Position numbers and translations under genes: made by a program
Shown: positions 34,230 to 43,104 of the stretch, piece by piece
Layout: the number at the start of each line of letters is the position of its first letter
Position numbering within the stretch: the stretch's first letter is position 1
Assembly: GCF_013131805.1 (NCBI RefSeq)
Contig: NZ_JABJRC010000001.1
Location: forward strand, 434,001-498,000
Direction: 5' to 3'
Length of the DNA stretch: 64,000 nt
Origin: Kribbella sandramycini
GTDB lineage: Bacteria > Actinomycetota > Actinomycetes > Propionibacteriales > Kribbellaceae
Notes under the pieces: generated by a model
What the model saw: only the letters and a program-made list of their open reading frames with translations
What the model was told of the DNA's origin: nothing
Database searches by the model: none

Positions 34230-35851
34230 CGAACCACCAGTACTCCGAGCCGGCCGGCGCCAGCAGCCGCTGGGACGACGAGGACGGCCTGTTCGACGCC
34301 GAGCGGACGAGCAGCGCGCCGCCGGACAGCCTGATCACGTTCCGGTTCCTGCGGGACGCTGTCGTCCGGCACCTGCGGCTGTGGCTGATCCTCGCGATCG
34401 CCGGGTTCGGCATCGGCGTCGCGACGCATTTCGTGCTGCCGGCGCCGCACGCGGCCTCGGCCCGGCTGCTGATCACCACCCGCGAGGGCGACGACCCGTC
34501 GAAGGCGATGGCGACCGAGGTCAGCCTGGCCACCACGCGGACGGTCGCGCACCGGGTGATCGCGGCGCTCAAGCTGCCCGATCAGCCGGACGACCTGCTC
34601 GCCCGCTACACCGTGGAGCCGATCACCAGCCGGGTGCTGGAGATCAAGGCGACCGCGAAGACCGACGCCGAGGCCACCACGCTGGCCACGACCGTCGCCC
34701 AGACCTACCTGAAGTTCCGCCGCGAGCAGATCGCCGCGCAGGACGTGCCGCTGAAGCGCGACCTGACCGCCGCGCAGAACGAGGTGACGCTGGCCGAGCA
34801 GGCGGTCCGCGCCGGCGGCGACGACCCGCTGGACCCGCAGCGCCCGAACAGCCCGGAGGTCACCCGGCTGAACGCGGCGCAGGACAAGGTCAAGTTCGTG
34901 CAGCAGCAGTTGCTCGACTCCACGACGTCCGCCGCGAAGATGAACAGCAGCCGGATGCTCGACGCGCCGGCCGCGCTGCCCAGCTCGGGCAAGCGGATGC
35001 TCGCGCTCAAGGCCGCCACCGGTCTGGCCGCCGGCCTGTTCCTCGGCCTGGGCTTCGTGATCGTGCGGGCCGTGATCTCGGAGCGGCTCTGGAAGCGGCA
35101 GGACATCTCGAACGCGCTGGGCGCCCGGATCCGGCTCAGCACCGGCCGGCCGCCGCGCAGCTGGCTGCCGTTCGCCCGGGTGCTGCGGACGTCGCAGTCC
35201 AAGCACCCTGGGATCAAGCTGCTCTCGCAGCACCTCAGCCGGCGGATCGTCTGGACCAAGCGGCCCACGCCGGCGATGGTCGTGGTCAGCGTCGACGACC
35301 TCCGGGCCTGTTCGCTGGCCGTCGCCTCGCTGGCCGTCGCGCTGGCCGACGAGGGCAAGCACATCCTGGTCGCCGACCTGACCGGGACCCGCGCGCTCGC
35401 CCGGAAGCTCGGCGTCACCGAGTCCGGCGTCCACGATTCGAAGTTCGCCGAGCAGGGCCGCCGGATCTCGGTGCACGTGCCCGGTAAGGACGCGCTGCCG
35501 CCCGAGGGTTGCTACCTGCGGGTCGGCGACAACAACCGGCCCGCCGGCTCCGGCGACGTCCAGCTCGACGCCGCCTGGGAAGCCGCGGACATGGTCCTCA
35601 GCCTCGCTGTCCTGTCCCCCGCGCTCGGCGCGGACCACCTCGGCAGTTGGTCCTCGCGGGCGGCCGTCGTGGTGACGGCCGGGCGCTCGACAGCGACCAG
35701 GATCCGCTCGACCGGTGACATGTTGCGCCTGGCCGGGCTCGAGATCGACACCGCGATCGTGCTGCACGCCGACAAGACCGACGAGGGTATCGGCGTCGCC
35801 GACGCCGAGACTGCGCCGGCCTCCGTCGATCTCGAGATGTTCTCGCGATGA
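34226..35851 (+). CDS. Second Wzz-like protein with degenerate tyrosine-kinase-like domain
   Basis: The 541-residue protein is coupled by ATGA to the previous gene. Spans at about 50-71 and 252-276 flank a Wzz-type region with a coiled coil (about 170-240). The C-terminal domain has MVVVSVDDLRACSLAVASLA and HILVADLTGTRALARKLG, echoing the 'GKS...laqaG.rvLLvDaDlR' of BY-kinases, but the P-loop is gone. With its neighbour it looks like a duplicated co-polymerase pair. A possible partner kinase is not encoded in this window. Confidence 0.72.
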   Translation: MTNHQYSEPAGASSRWDDEDGLFDAERTSSAPPDSLITFRFLRDAVVRHLRLWLILAIAGFGIGVATHFVLPAPHAASARLLITTREGDDPSKAMATEVSLATTRTVAHRVIAALKLPDQPDDLLARYTVEPITSRVLEIKATAKTDAEATTLATTVAQTYLKFRREQIAAQDVPLKRDLTAAQNEVTLAEQAVRAGGDDPLDPQRPNSPEVTRLNAAQDKVKFVQQQLLDSTTSAAKMNSSRMLDAPAALPSSGKRMLALKAATGLAAGLFLGLGFVIVRAVISERLWKRQDISNALGARIRLSTGRPPRSWLPFARVLRTSQSKHPGIKLLSQHLSRRIVWTKRPTPAMVVVSVDDLRACSLAVASLAVALADEGKHILVADLTGTRALARKLGVTESGVHDSKFAEQGRRISVHVPGKDALPPEGCYLRVGDNNRPAGSGDVQLDAAWEAADMVLSLAVLSPALGADHLGSWSSRAAVVVTAGRSTATRIRSTGDMLRLAGLEIDTAIVLHADKTDEGIGVADAETAPASVDLEMFSR

Positions 35852-37074
35852 CCACCCTGACCGCGCTCGCGGCGCGGTTGCCCAAACCCGGCTTCCGGCC
35901 GGTGCCGCCGGAACGCCGGCGGCGCCGGCGGGTCCAGCTGGTGTGGGCGTTGCTGGTGCTGAACGTGCTGACGTTCTTCCCGGACTTCGACCTGCTGATC
36001 CCGATCCCCGGCCCGGTCGGCAAGCTGATCGCCCAGGGCTCGTTGCTGGTCGCGGCGCTGCTGGTGCTGACCGTGAACCGGCCGATCCGGGTCCGGCCGA
36101 GTGTCTACATCTTCCTGGCCACGCTGCTGGTCACCGAGGCGATCATCTCCAGCCTGCGGGCGGAGTTCCTGCTCGGCGCCCTCTACCGATCGGGTCGCCT
36201 GAGCCTGTTCGTGCTGGTCCTGTGGCTGCTGTCGCCGTGGTGGACGCGGCGCGACCTGCTGCTGATCCGCACGCACCTGATGGTGCTGTGGGCAATCATC
36301 GGCTCGGTCGTGCTCGGCCTGGTCATCGCGCCCGGTATCGCGATGTCCGACGAGCGGCTGGCCGGTGTGATCTGGCCGATCCCGCCGACCCAGGCCGGTC
36401 ACTACGCCGCGGTCGCCACTGGGCTGACCGCCGTCCTGTGGCTGGCCGGGCTGCTCCGCAAAGAGCTCGCGCTGCTCAGCGTGCTGATCGCGGTGCCGGT
36501 GCTGCTGCTCACACACACCCGGACGGCGCTGGTCGCCCTGCTGGCCGGCGTCCTGATCGCGGGGCTCAGCCTGTTCACGGCGCGGCGCCGCGTCCGGCGA
36601 TCGTTCGCGATCGGCATCGGCATCTTCTCGGTCGGCGCACTGACCCTCGGCTCGGTCGTCACGACCTGGCTCGCCCGCGGTCAGGACCCGGAGGAGGTCG
36701 GGGCGCTGACCGGCCGGCGCGCGGTCTGGGAGGCGATCCTCGCGCAGCCGCGGTCGACATTCGAGACGCTCTTCGGGTTCGGCCTGTCCAACAAGTCGTT
36801 CACCGGCCTGCCGATCGACAGCAACTGGCTCGGCACGTACTACGACGCCGGACTGCTCGGCGTCGCATTCAACGTGGCGATGGTGCTGTTCGTGCTGGTC
36901 GGCGCCTGGTTCACCCCGCAGGGGCCGCGGCGGGCGCTCGCGCTGTTCCTGGTCGCGTACTGCGTCGTCGCGTCGTTCACCGAGACCGGGCTGAGCGAGG
37001 CGTCGCCGTACCTGCTGGAGCTGACGCTGGCCGCTTCGCTGGTGTATCCGAGACCGTCCCGGGAAGGCGCCTGA
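35848..37074 (+). CDS. O-antigen polymerase/ligase-like membrane protein (Wzy/WaaL family)
   Basis: The 408-residue protein has about ten membrane spans and a long periplasmic loop (about 270-320) containing LTGRRAVWEAILAQ and GFGLSNKSF, the usual 'R..iW..a' segment of O-antigen ligase/polymerase proteins. LLTHTRTALVALLAG is the other typical segment. It would polymerise or ligate repeat units outside the membrane. Its position after the two chain-length proteins supports a Wzy polymerase. ATGA junctions on both sides. Confidence 0.8.
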   Translation: MTTLTALAARLPKPGFRPVPPERRRRRRVQLVWALLVLNVLTFFPDFDLLIPIPGPVGKLIAQGSLLVAALLVLTVNRPIRVRPSVYIFLATLLVTEAIISSLRAEFLLGALYRSGRLSLFVLVLWLLSPWWTRRDLLLIRTHLMVLWAIIGSVVLGLVIAPGIAMSDERLAGVIWPIPPTQAGHYAAVATGLTAVLWLAGLLRKELALLSVLIAVPVLLLTHTRTALVALLAGVLIAGLSLFTARRRVRRSFAIGIGIFSVGALTLGSVVTTWLARGQDPEEVGALTGRRAVWEAILAQPRSTFETLFGFGLSNKSFTGLPIDSNWLGTYYDAGLLGVAFNVAMVLFVLVGAWFTPQGPRRALALFLVAYCVVASFTETGLSEASPYLLELTLAASLVYPRPSREGA

Positions 37075-38270
37075 TGAAGATCCTGCTGGTGCACAACAGG
37101 TATCGGTCGACCGCGCCGAGCGGTGAGAACCGCGTCGTCGACCAGGAGCGCGAGGCGCTGGCCGGGCTCGGCCACGACGTCCGGCTGTTCGAGCGGCAGA
37201 GCGACGAGATCGAGGAGTGGCCGGCCTGGAAGAAGGCGACGCTGCCCGCGCGCGTCGTCTGGAACCCGACCAGCAAGCGCGACCTGGCCGCCGAGCTGGA
37301 GTCGTTCCGGCCCGATGTGGTGCACGTCCACAACACCTTCCCGGTGCTCAGCCCGTCGGTGCTCTACGCGTGCCGCGCGGCGAAGGTGCCGGTCGTGATC
37401 ACACTGCACAACTACAAGTTGCTCTGCGCAAGTGGTGACTTCTACCGCGAAGGATCGGTCTGCCACGACTGCGCGGCCGGCAACCCGCTGCCCGCCGTCC
37501 GGAACAGCTGTTACCGCGGCTCCAAACTGGCCACCGCGACGACCGTCCTGAACACCCGCTCGCACCGGCGCAGCTGGCGGAACCTGGTCTCGGCGTACCT
37601 GTTCATCTCGGACTCGCAGCGCCAACTGCTCGCGGGGATGGACTTCGACGCCGACCGCAGCTTCGTCCGGCACAACTACGTCCCGTACAACGGTCCGCTC
37701 GCAAGCGAAGCCAAGAGGCAAGTCGCGTACGTCGGCCGGCTGGATGCGGCCAAAGGCGCGCCGCTGCTGATGAAGGGCTGGGACGCATACCGCGAGATCG
37801 CGGGCGACGACGCGCTGAAACTGGTGATCGCCGGCGGCGGGCCGATGCTCGACGAGGTGACCGCGTGGGCGGCCGATCGGCCGTCGGTCGAACTGCGCGG
37901 GATGCTCGCCAAACCCGACATCTTCCGGCTGATCGGCGACTCGCGCGCGGTCGTGCTGCCGTCGGAGTGGGAGGAGACGTTCGGGCTCGTCGTGGTCGAG
38001 GCGATGGCGGTCGGCGTGCCGCTGCTCGCGTCCGCGCACGGTTCCTTCCCCGAGCTCGTAACCGCGGGCGTCGACGGGGAGTTGTTCGATCCGGGCCGTC
38101 CGGCCGAGCTGGCCAAACTCCTGCTCGACGTGGACACCGCCCCCGACAAGTACGCCGAGCTGGGCCGCAACGCCCGGACGACGTACGAGACTCGGCACGA
38201 CCCGACCAGCAATCTCCAGCAACTGCTCGACGTCTACCGGTTCGCGATCGCGAATCCGGTACCGAGCTAG
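37074..38270 (+). CDS. Glycosyltransferase family 4
   Basis: The 398-residue protein starts at ATG 37074, overlapping the polymerase stop (TGATG). N-terminal MKILLVHNRY, SGENRVVDQE and VVHVHNTFPVLSPSVL are typical. Four cysteines in ASGDFYREGSVCHDC and NSCYRG recall the small metal- or disulfide-type insert of some actinobacterial GT4s. The donor domain has AYVGRLDAAKGAPLLM and the E-x7-E pair in ETFGLVVVEAMAVG. It adds one sugar of the repeat unit; specificity is unknown. Confidence 0.88.
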   Translation: MKILLVHNRYRSTAPSGENRVVDQEREALAGLGHDVRLFERQSDEIEEWPAWKKATLPARVVWNPTSKRDLAAELESFRPDVVHVHNTFPVLSPSVLYACRAAKVPVVITLHNYKLLCASGDFYREGSVCHDCAAGNPLPAVRNSCYRGSKLATATTVLNTRSHRRSWRNLVSAYLFISDSQRQLLAGMDFDADRSFVRHNYVPYNGPLASEAKRQVAYVGRLDAAKGAPLLMKGWDAYREIAGDDALKLVIAGGGPMLDEVTAWAADRPSVELRGMLAKPDIFRLIGDSRAVVLPSEWEETFGLVVVEAMAVGVPLLASAHGSFPELVTAGVDGELFDPGRPAELAKLLLDVDTAPDKYAELGRNARTTYETRHDPTSNLQQLLDVYRFAIANPVPS

Positions 38271-38305
38271 CCAGACCCAGCCCGCCAGGCCCCGAAGGAA
38301 GAATC

Positions 38306-39925
38306 ATGGAACAGCGCTCTCCGCAGGCCACCGGCCGCGGATCCCGGTGGTACCGCTCGCGACGCGTCCTCGTCGGCGGGAGCGCGGTCGCCCTGGTGGC
38401 GCTGGTCTCGGCAGCCGCCCTGCTGACCGGCGGCGACACGATCCGCGTCGGCAGCGGCGCCGGCGACACGTCGACCACGCCGGCCAAGGCCCAGACCGCG
38501 CCGACCAAACCGCCGGTGGCGATCTGCGGCAACCTGCAGGCCCTCAGCGGCCCGGCCACGCCGCCCCCGGGCGCCGTCTCGGTGACCACCGCGCAGAATC
38601 TGCAGGACCTGACCGCCGACCGCCCGGCCGGGACGACGTTCTGGCTCGCCCCCGGCACGCACCGGCTCGGCGACGGCGAGTTCGTCCAGGTGATCCCGAA
38701 GGAGGGCAACCGGTACATCGGCGCGCCCGGCGCGATCCTGGACGGCGGCAACAAGAACAAGTACGCCTTCACCGGCTACGCGGCCAAGGTGACGATCAGC
38801 CACCTGACCATCCAGAACTTCGGCAAGGCGCGCGGTAACAACGACGAGGGCGTCGTCAACCACAACGCGTCCCCGGGCTGGACGATCGAGGCCAACACCG
38901 TGCAGCGCAACGCGGGCGCCGGGCTGATGATCGGCAGCAACAACACCATCCGCGGCAACTGCCTGCGCGACAACGGCCAGTACGGCTTCAACGCCTACAA
39001 CCCCGAGCGCGTCCAGTCCGTCACGGTCGAGCGGAACGAGATCACCGGGAACAACACCGACGACTGGGAGAACCTGCGGCCCGGCTGCGGCTGCACCGGC
39101 GGCGGCAAGTTCTGGGCGGTGGCCGGCGCGAACGTCCGCGGCAACTGGATCCACGACAACCACGGCGCCGGTCTGTGGGCCGACACGAACAACTCGGCGT
39201 TCACGATCGAGGACAACTACATCTCCGGCAACTACGCCGAGGGGCTGATCTACGAGACCAGCTACAACGCGCTGATCCGGCGGAACGCCTTCGTCCGCAA
39301 CGGTCTCGGCAAGGGCCCGGCGAACGAGGGCTTCCCGGCGCCGGCGGTCTACCTGTCCGAATCCGGCTCCGACAAGCGGGTCGCCGGGCTGTACGGCGAC
39401 GCGTTCGAGGTGACCGAGAACGTCTTCACCGACAACTGGTCGGGCATCATCCTCTGGGAGAACGCCGACCGGTTCGCGGGCTCGCCGGCCAACACCAGCA
39501 CCGGCTCGGGCACGCTGGTGAACCCGTCGGTGGTGACGATCAAGTCCTGCAACGCGCAGAACATCGCCAACCAGCCCTATCTCGGCGACTGCCGGTGGAA
39601 GACGCAGAACGTCCGCGTGCACGGCAACACCTTCAACCTGAACCCGGACAAACTCGGCGACAAGTGCTCGTCCAGCAGCGGCTGCGGCTACAACGGCATC
39701 TTCTCGAACTGGGGCACGTTCCCGGACTGGTCGCCGTACAAGGCGCGGACGATCGAGGACGCGATCACCTTCAAGCAGGCGAACAAGTTCTACGCCAACA
39801 CCTACAGCGGCCCGTGGAACTTCAACGTGCACGAGCAGGGCAACTCGGTGAACTGGGCCGCCTGGCAGGGCGCGCCGTACGGCCAGGACGAGGACAGCGT
39901 GATCAAGATCTCCGGGGAGCGCTGA
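38306..39925 (+). CDS. Membrane-anchored or secreted right-handed parallel beta-helix protein
   Basis: The 539-residue protein starts at ATG 38306 (GAAGGAAG upstream). A basic N-terminus and one hydrophobic segment (about 21-41) act as signal or anchor, followed by a Thr/Pro/Ala linker. Repeats such as VTISHLTIQNFG, WTIEANTVQRNAGAGLMIGSNN, VTVERNEITGNNT, VRGNWIHDNHGAGLW and FTIEDNYISGNYAEGL (each shorter than one coil pair) mark a pectin-lyase-type beta-helix. Such folds bind or modify uronate polymers, for example as epimerases or lyases. It lies at the end of the polymerisation operon, so it may edit the exported polymer. Confidence 0.82.
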   Translation: MEQRSPQATGRGSRWYRSRRVLVGGSAVALVALVSAAALLTGGDTIRVGSGAGDTSTTPAKAQTAPTKPPVAICGNLQALSGPATPPPGAVSVTTAQNLQDLTADRPAGTTFWLAPGTHRLGDGEFVQVIPKEGNRYIGAPGAILDGGNKNKYAFTGYAAKVTISHLTIQNFGKARGNNDEGVVNHNASPGWTIEANTVQRNAGAGLMIGSNNTIRGNCLRDNGQYGFNAYNPERVQSVTVERNEITGNNTDDWENLRPGCGCTGGGKFWAVAGANVRGNWIHDNHGAGLWADTNNSAFTIEDNYISGNYAEGLIYETSYNALIRRNAFVRNGLGKGPANEGFPAPAVYLSESGSDKRVAGLYGDAFEVTENVFTDNWSGIILWENADRFAGSPANTSTGSGTLVNPSVVTIKSCNAQNIANQPYLGDCRWKTQNVRVHGNTFNLNPDKLGDKCSSSSGCGYNGIFSNWGTFPDWSPYKARTIEDAITFKQANKFYANTYSGPWNFNVHEQGNSVNWAAWQGAPYGQDEDSVIKISGER

Positions 39926-39932
39926 GTCGTCG

Positions 39933-40304
39933 ATGACCCTGCCGCCCCCCGAACTCAGCCCGACCGGCGCACAGATCGCTCTGCTGCGCTCGGTCGGCTA
40001 TGCGGCGTTCGGCCGGCACGAGCAGGATCTCGACGTCCTGGACGTCATCTTCGACAGCCTGGTCGACGCGCCGGACAGCCGCTGTGACGAGCGGCGGCTG
40101 CGGTTCGTCGGCCACGGCATCACGCTGGACGTCGACGTCCGCGGGCAGGCCGATCTGACCGTGGAGCTGCGGGTGTCGCCGGCCGGGCCGGTGGCGGTCG
40201 AGTCACGTGGCAGCGACGCCGGGACGGCGCGGCTGGTGAGCTTCCTGCTCAGCTGGCCGAACAGCACTCGGCGCCCGGTCCGCACCGCCTGGATCATGCT
40301 CTGA
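39933..40304 (+). CDS. Hypothetical protein resembling sigma-factor-associated small proteins
   Basis: The 123-residue protein starts at ATG 39933, eight bases after the beta-helix gene. Residues 40-123 (VIFDSLVDAP, LRFVGHGITLDVDVRG, LTVELRVSPAGPVAVES, ending RRPVRTAWIML) resemble a family often found next to actinobacterial sigma factors, with short beta strands and the terminal 'PvRTaW..L'. The convergent sigma-factor gene begins 33 bases beyond. Whether it modulates that sigma factor is inference. I know of no enzymatic motif in it. Confidence 0.65.
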   Translation: MTLPPPELSPTGAQIALLRSVGYAAFGRHEQDLDVLDVIFDSLVDAPDSRCDERRLRFVGHGITLDVDVRGQADLTVELRVSPAGPVAVESRGSDAGTARLVSFLLSWPNSTRRPVRTAWIML

Positions 40305-40309
40305 CGGTG

Positions 40310-40324
40310 CGGCGCCGGGCGCCG
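40310..40324. terminator. Short GC hairpin between convergent genes
   Basis: CGGCGC (40310-40315) and GCGCCG (40319-40324) can pair around three bases. It lies between the stop of the small plus-strand gene and the stop of the sigma factor. The stem is short and has no T run, so the call is tentative. Confidence 0.45.
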
Positions 40325-40336
40325 TGTTCGGCTGCT

Positions 40337-40936
40337 TCAGGAGGCAAGCAGCAGTCTCAGTTTGTCCAGGCAGCGGCCGCGGATCGGGCCGATACTGCCG
40401 ATCGGGATCCCGATCTGCTTGGAGATCTCGGCGTACGGCGCGGGCGGGTCGGCCATCAGCATGCCGAGCAGCTGCTGCCAACGGTCCGGTAGCTGCTGCA
40501 GGGCCTCGCGGACGTCGGCCGCCCGCTCGAGCGCGATCAGATCGGCGTCCAGCTCGGGCTGGTCGCCGGGTTCTTCCTCGAAGGCCGCCGACTCGTAGGT
40601 GAGCAGCACCCGCTTGCGGAAGGCCAGCACCCGCAGGCACTCGCGCCGCGTGGTGACGACCAGCCAGGCGCCGACCCGCTCGGGGTCGACGCGGTTGATG
40701 TGTTCGAGCAGCCGCAGCCAGACCATCTGCGAGACGTCCGCGGCATCGCTGTCGCTGAGCCGGAAGCTGCGCGTCACGGCCCAGACGAGCCGCGCATAGT
40801 GGTCGACCAGCCTGCTCCACGCCCCCTGGTCCCCGGACGCGGCCTGGATCACCAGGGTCGCGGCCTCGGACCGAACGGCAGCAGTCGTCGTCGATTCGGA
40901 ATCAGTACCGGACCCGGCACTGAGGTGTTGCACCAT
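40337..40936 (-). CDS. RNA polymerase sigma-70 family (ECF-type) sigma factor
   Basis: The 199-residue protein starts at ATG 40936, just after GAGGGGGG. Region 2 is seen at about residues 33-80 (WSRLVDHYARLVWAVTR, SDSDAADVSQMVWLRLLEHI) and region 4 at about 140-199 (ALQQLPDRWQQLLGMLMAD, YAEISKQIGIPIGSIGPIRGRC with LDKLR). No anti-sigma factor with a membrane span is adjacent. Its place inside the polysaccharide locus, between the beta-helix gene and an initiating transferase, makes it a candidate reader of the repeated TGTATCA/CTCT signals, but nothing in sequence proves this. Confidence 0.88.
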   Translation of the reverse strand: MVQHLSAGSGTDSESTTTAAVRSEAATLVIQAASGDQGAWSRLVDHYARLVWAVTRSFRLSDSDAADVSQMVWLRLLEHINRVDPERVGAWLVVTTRRECLRVLAFRKRVLLTYESAAFEEEPGDQPELDADLIALERAADVREALQQLPDRWQQLLGMLMADPPAPYAEISKQIGIPIGSIGPIRGRCLDKLRLLLAS

Positions 40937-41036
40937 GAATTCCCCCCTCGGGAATGCACCGCAAAAGTGTCGTCGCACGCCCGTGCGTGCTTGCTGATCC
41001 GCATCGGCCGACCCCCATCGGCCGCGCGGAGGGTGA

Positions 41037-42563
41037 TCAGTAGGCGCCGTCACTACCCAGGACGGCGCGGGCGGTCTTCCAGAGGATCAGCAGATCCAGC
41101 GCGATCGACCAGTTGTCGGCGTACCGCAGGTCGAGCCGCATCGACTCCTCCCAGGTCAGGTCGCTGCGTCCGCTGACCTGCCACAAACCGGTCAGACCCG
41201 GTTTCACCAGCATCCGGCGCGCGTCGTCGATCGCGTACTGCGCGACCTCGGCGGGCAGCGGCGGCCGCGGGCCGACCAGGGACATCTCGCCGCGCAGGAC
41301 GTTGACCAGCTGCGGCAGCTCGTCGATCGAGAACCGCCGCAGGTACCGGCCGACCTTCGTCACCCGCGGATCGTCGCGGAGTTTGAAGAGGATCCCGTTA
41401 CCTTCGTTCAGCGCGACCAGCTCGGCCTTGCGGGCCTCGGCGTCCACCACCATCGTGCGGAACTTCAGCATCGGGAACTGCTCCCCGCCGCGGCCGACGC
41501 GGGTCTGCTTGAACAGCACCGGGCCGCGGCTGGTCAGCTTCACCAGCAGCCCGGCGACGAGCAGGATCGGCGCGACGGCGATCAGCAGCAGGCCGCCGAC
41601 CACCCGGTCGAAGATGCTCTTCAGCAGGTGCGGGCCGCCGCTCACCGACGGCCGCTCCAGGTGCAGCAGCGACAGCCCGGCCACCGGGCGGATCGAGATC
41701 CGCGGCCCGGCCACCTCGACGATGCCCGGGGAGACGATCAGCTCGACCCCCCGCTGCTCCAGCGCCCAGGACAGCTTCCGCAGCGAGTGCCCGGTGAGCT
41801 CCGGGTCCGCGGCCACCGCGACGACGTCGACGTCGTACTGGTCGACACCGGCCAGGATGTCCATCTCGGTGCGGCCCAGCCGCTCCGGCTCCGGCTCCTC
41901 GAACGCGTCGCCACGCGGCAGGCAGGTCGCGACCACGACGTAGCCGTCGGCCGGCCGCTCCTCCAGGTGCCGCCGCAAGGTGGTCACCTGCTCGTTGCGC
42001 CCGACCACGAGCACCCGGCGCATACAGCGCCCGGCGAACCGCCGCCAGGAGATCTGCCGGTGCAGCAGCCAGCGGCCGAACATCGCCGCCAGACACGTCA
42101 TCGGCACCGCCAGCAGCACGAACCCGCGGGCGACCTCGCTCTTGGTCGCGTACGACGTGATCGCGACCGCCGCGGTCAGCCCCACGGCCGCCCGGATGAT
42201 GGACCGGAACTCCTCCGGCCCGGTGCCGAAGTAGCGGCTCTCGTAGCCGCGCGCCAGCGCCACACAGCCCAGCCACGCGATCGGCAGCACCGCGCCGAGC
42301 ACGACGTAGCCGAGGTTGATCTGGGCCCCGAACCGGCCGACGAGCGCCAGCGACACCCCGATCAGCGCGGCCGCGAGGTCGCCGGCGAGCGCGGCCCACC
42401 GGTACTTCGCCACCCAGCGCGCCTCGGTGAAACGCGCCGACCTCGGCACGACCGCCGGTACCTCGTCCGGAACCATCCAGACCGGCCGACGACGTTCCCC
42501 CGAAGTCGCCGGCCGAAGATCGGCCGGTTCGGCCAAACCTTCGGACATGACAATTTCAGTCAC
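41037..42563 (-). CDS. Polyprenyl glycosylphosphotransferase, second copy
   Basis: The protein has 508 residues. GTG 42563 is taken because GGGGGG lies upstream; ATG 42548 is possible. It has the same architecture as the product of 7511-9016: N-terminal spans, VLVVGRNEQVTTL, then the sugar transferase domain (FKQTRVGRGGEQFPMLKFR, SIDELPQLVNVLRGEMSLVGPRPP in two blocks, PGLTGLWQVSGRS). Both end in GAY or DGAY. It could start a second polymer or be a redundant copy. It is monocistronic, reading towards the sigma factor gene. Confidence 0.9.
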   Translation of the reverse strand: MTEIVMSEGLAEPADLRPATSGERRRPVWMVPDEVPAVVPRSARFTEARWVAKYRWAALAGDLAAALIGVSLALVGRFGAQINLGYVVLGAVLPIAWLGCVALARGYESRYFGTGPEEFRSIIRAAVGLTAAVAITSYATKSEVARGFVLLAVPMTCLAAMFGRWLLHRQISWRRFAGRCMRRVLVVGRNEQVTTLRRHLEERPADGYVVVATCLPRGDAFEEPEPERLGRTEMDILAGVDQYDVDVVAVAADPELTGHSLRKLSWALEQRGVELIVSPGIVEVAGPRISIRPVAGLSLLHLERPSVSGGPHLLKSIFDRVVGGLLLIAVAPILLVAGLLVKLTSRGPVLFKQTRVGRGGEQFPMLKFRTMVVDAEARKAELVALNEGNGILFKLRDDPRVTKVGRYLRRFSIDELPQLVNVLRGEMSLVGPRPPLPAEVAQYAIDDARRMLVKPGLTGLWQVSGRSDLTWEESMRLDLRYADNWSIALDLLILWKTARAVLGSDGAY

Positions 42564-42747
42564 GCACAGTCACCCCCCACAGGTGAACAGCGAACCCCGC
42601 GACCAACCCACTCCCCGTCACGGACTTCGTCCAAACGCCGCCCCCACAACGGCGTGGGCACGAGAGTACTACGTCCCACCGGCAATCGACAGCATTGATC
42701 GCGAGTGTTTACCCGTGCGCAACCCACCGGCCCCGACGGAAACGACA

Positions 42748-42784
42748 AGACCCCCGGGAGAACCGTTTCCGGTCCCGGGGGTCT
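42748..42784 (-). terminator. Terminator of the pspA operon
   Basis: Arms AGACCCCCGGGA (42748-42759) and TCCCGGGGGTCT (42773-42784) pair perfectly over 12 bases with a 13-base loop. Read on the minus strand it follows the PspAA stop by about 45 bases and is succeeded by TGTCGTTT. The rest of 42564-42828 holds the upstream region of the transferase gene, with no further clear signal. Confidence 0.85.
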
Positions 42785-42828
42785 CGCAAATCACCCGAAC
42801 GGGCGCTCGCGCAGGGGTCGGTACTGGA

Positions 42829-43104
42829 TCAGCCGGCGATCAGGCCGTCGCCGCTGATCAGCTCGCGCATCTCCGACAGCGAGCTGTCGCTCGGCGGCAG
42901 GATCGCGTCGGAGTCGTGCAGCACCTCGTCCGGCACCTTCTCACCCGAGCGGACGAAGTCGAGCAGGGCGGCGAACGCCGTCCGGAAGCCCTCCTCGTCA
43001 CCGGCCGAGACGGCCTTCTCCAGCTCGCCGTCGACCGCGTTCAGCTGGTCGACCTTCTCATCGGCGAGCTGCCACTGGCCCTCACCCATGATGCGAATGA
43101 TCAT
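42829..43104 (-). CDS. pspAA: PspA-associated protein PspAA
   Basis: The 91-residue acidic protein begins MIIRIMGEGQWQLADE and has LNAVDGELEKAVSAGDEEGF, the conserved PspAA pattern. Its ATG overlaps the PspA stop (ATGA), as is usual for this pair. PspAA domains accompany PspA in actinobacteria and archaea and are thought to take part in the membrane-stress complex. No signal peptide is present, so it is cytosolic or PspA-bound. Confidence 0.85.
   Translation of the reverse strand: MIIRIMGEGQWQLADEKVDQLNAVDGELEKAVSAGDEEGFRTAFAALLDFVRSGEKVPDEVLHDSDAILPPSDSSLSEMRELISGDGLIAG

Noticed and set aside
40203..40820. A minus-strand frame overlapping the sigma factor gene
   Set aside because: It is an alternative frame of the sigma factor with biased Ala/Arg/Pro content and no ribosome site.
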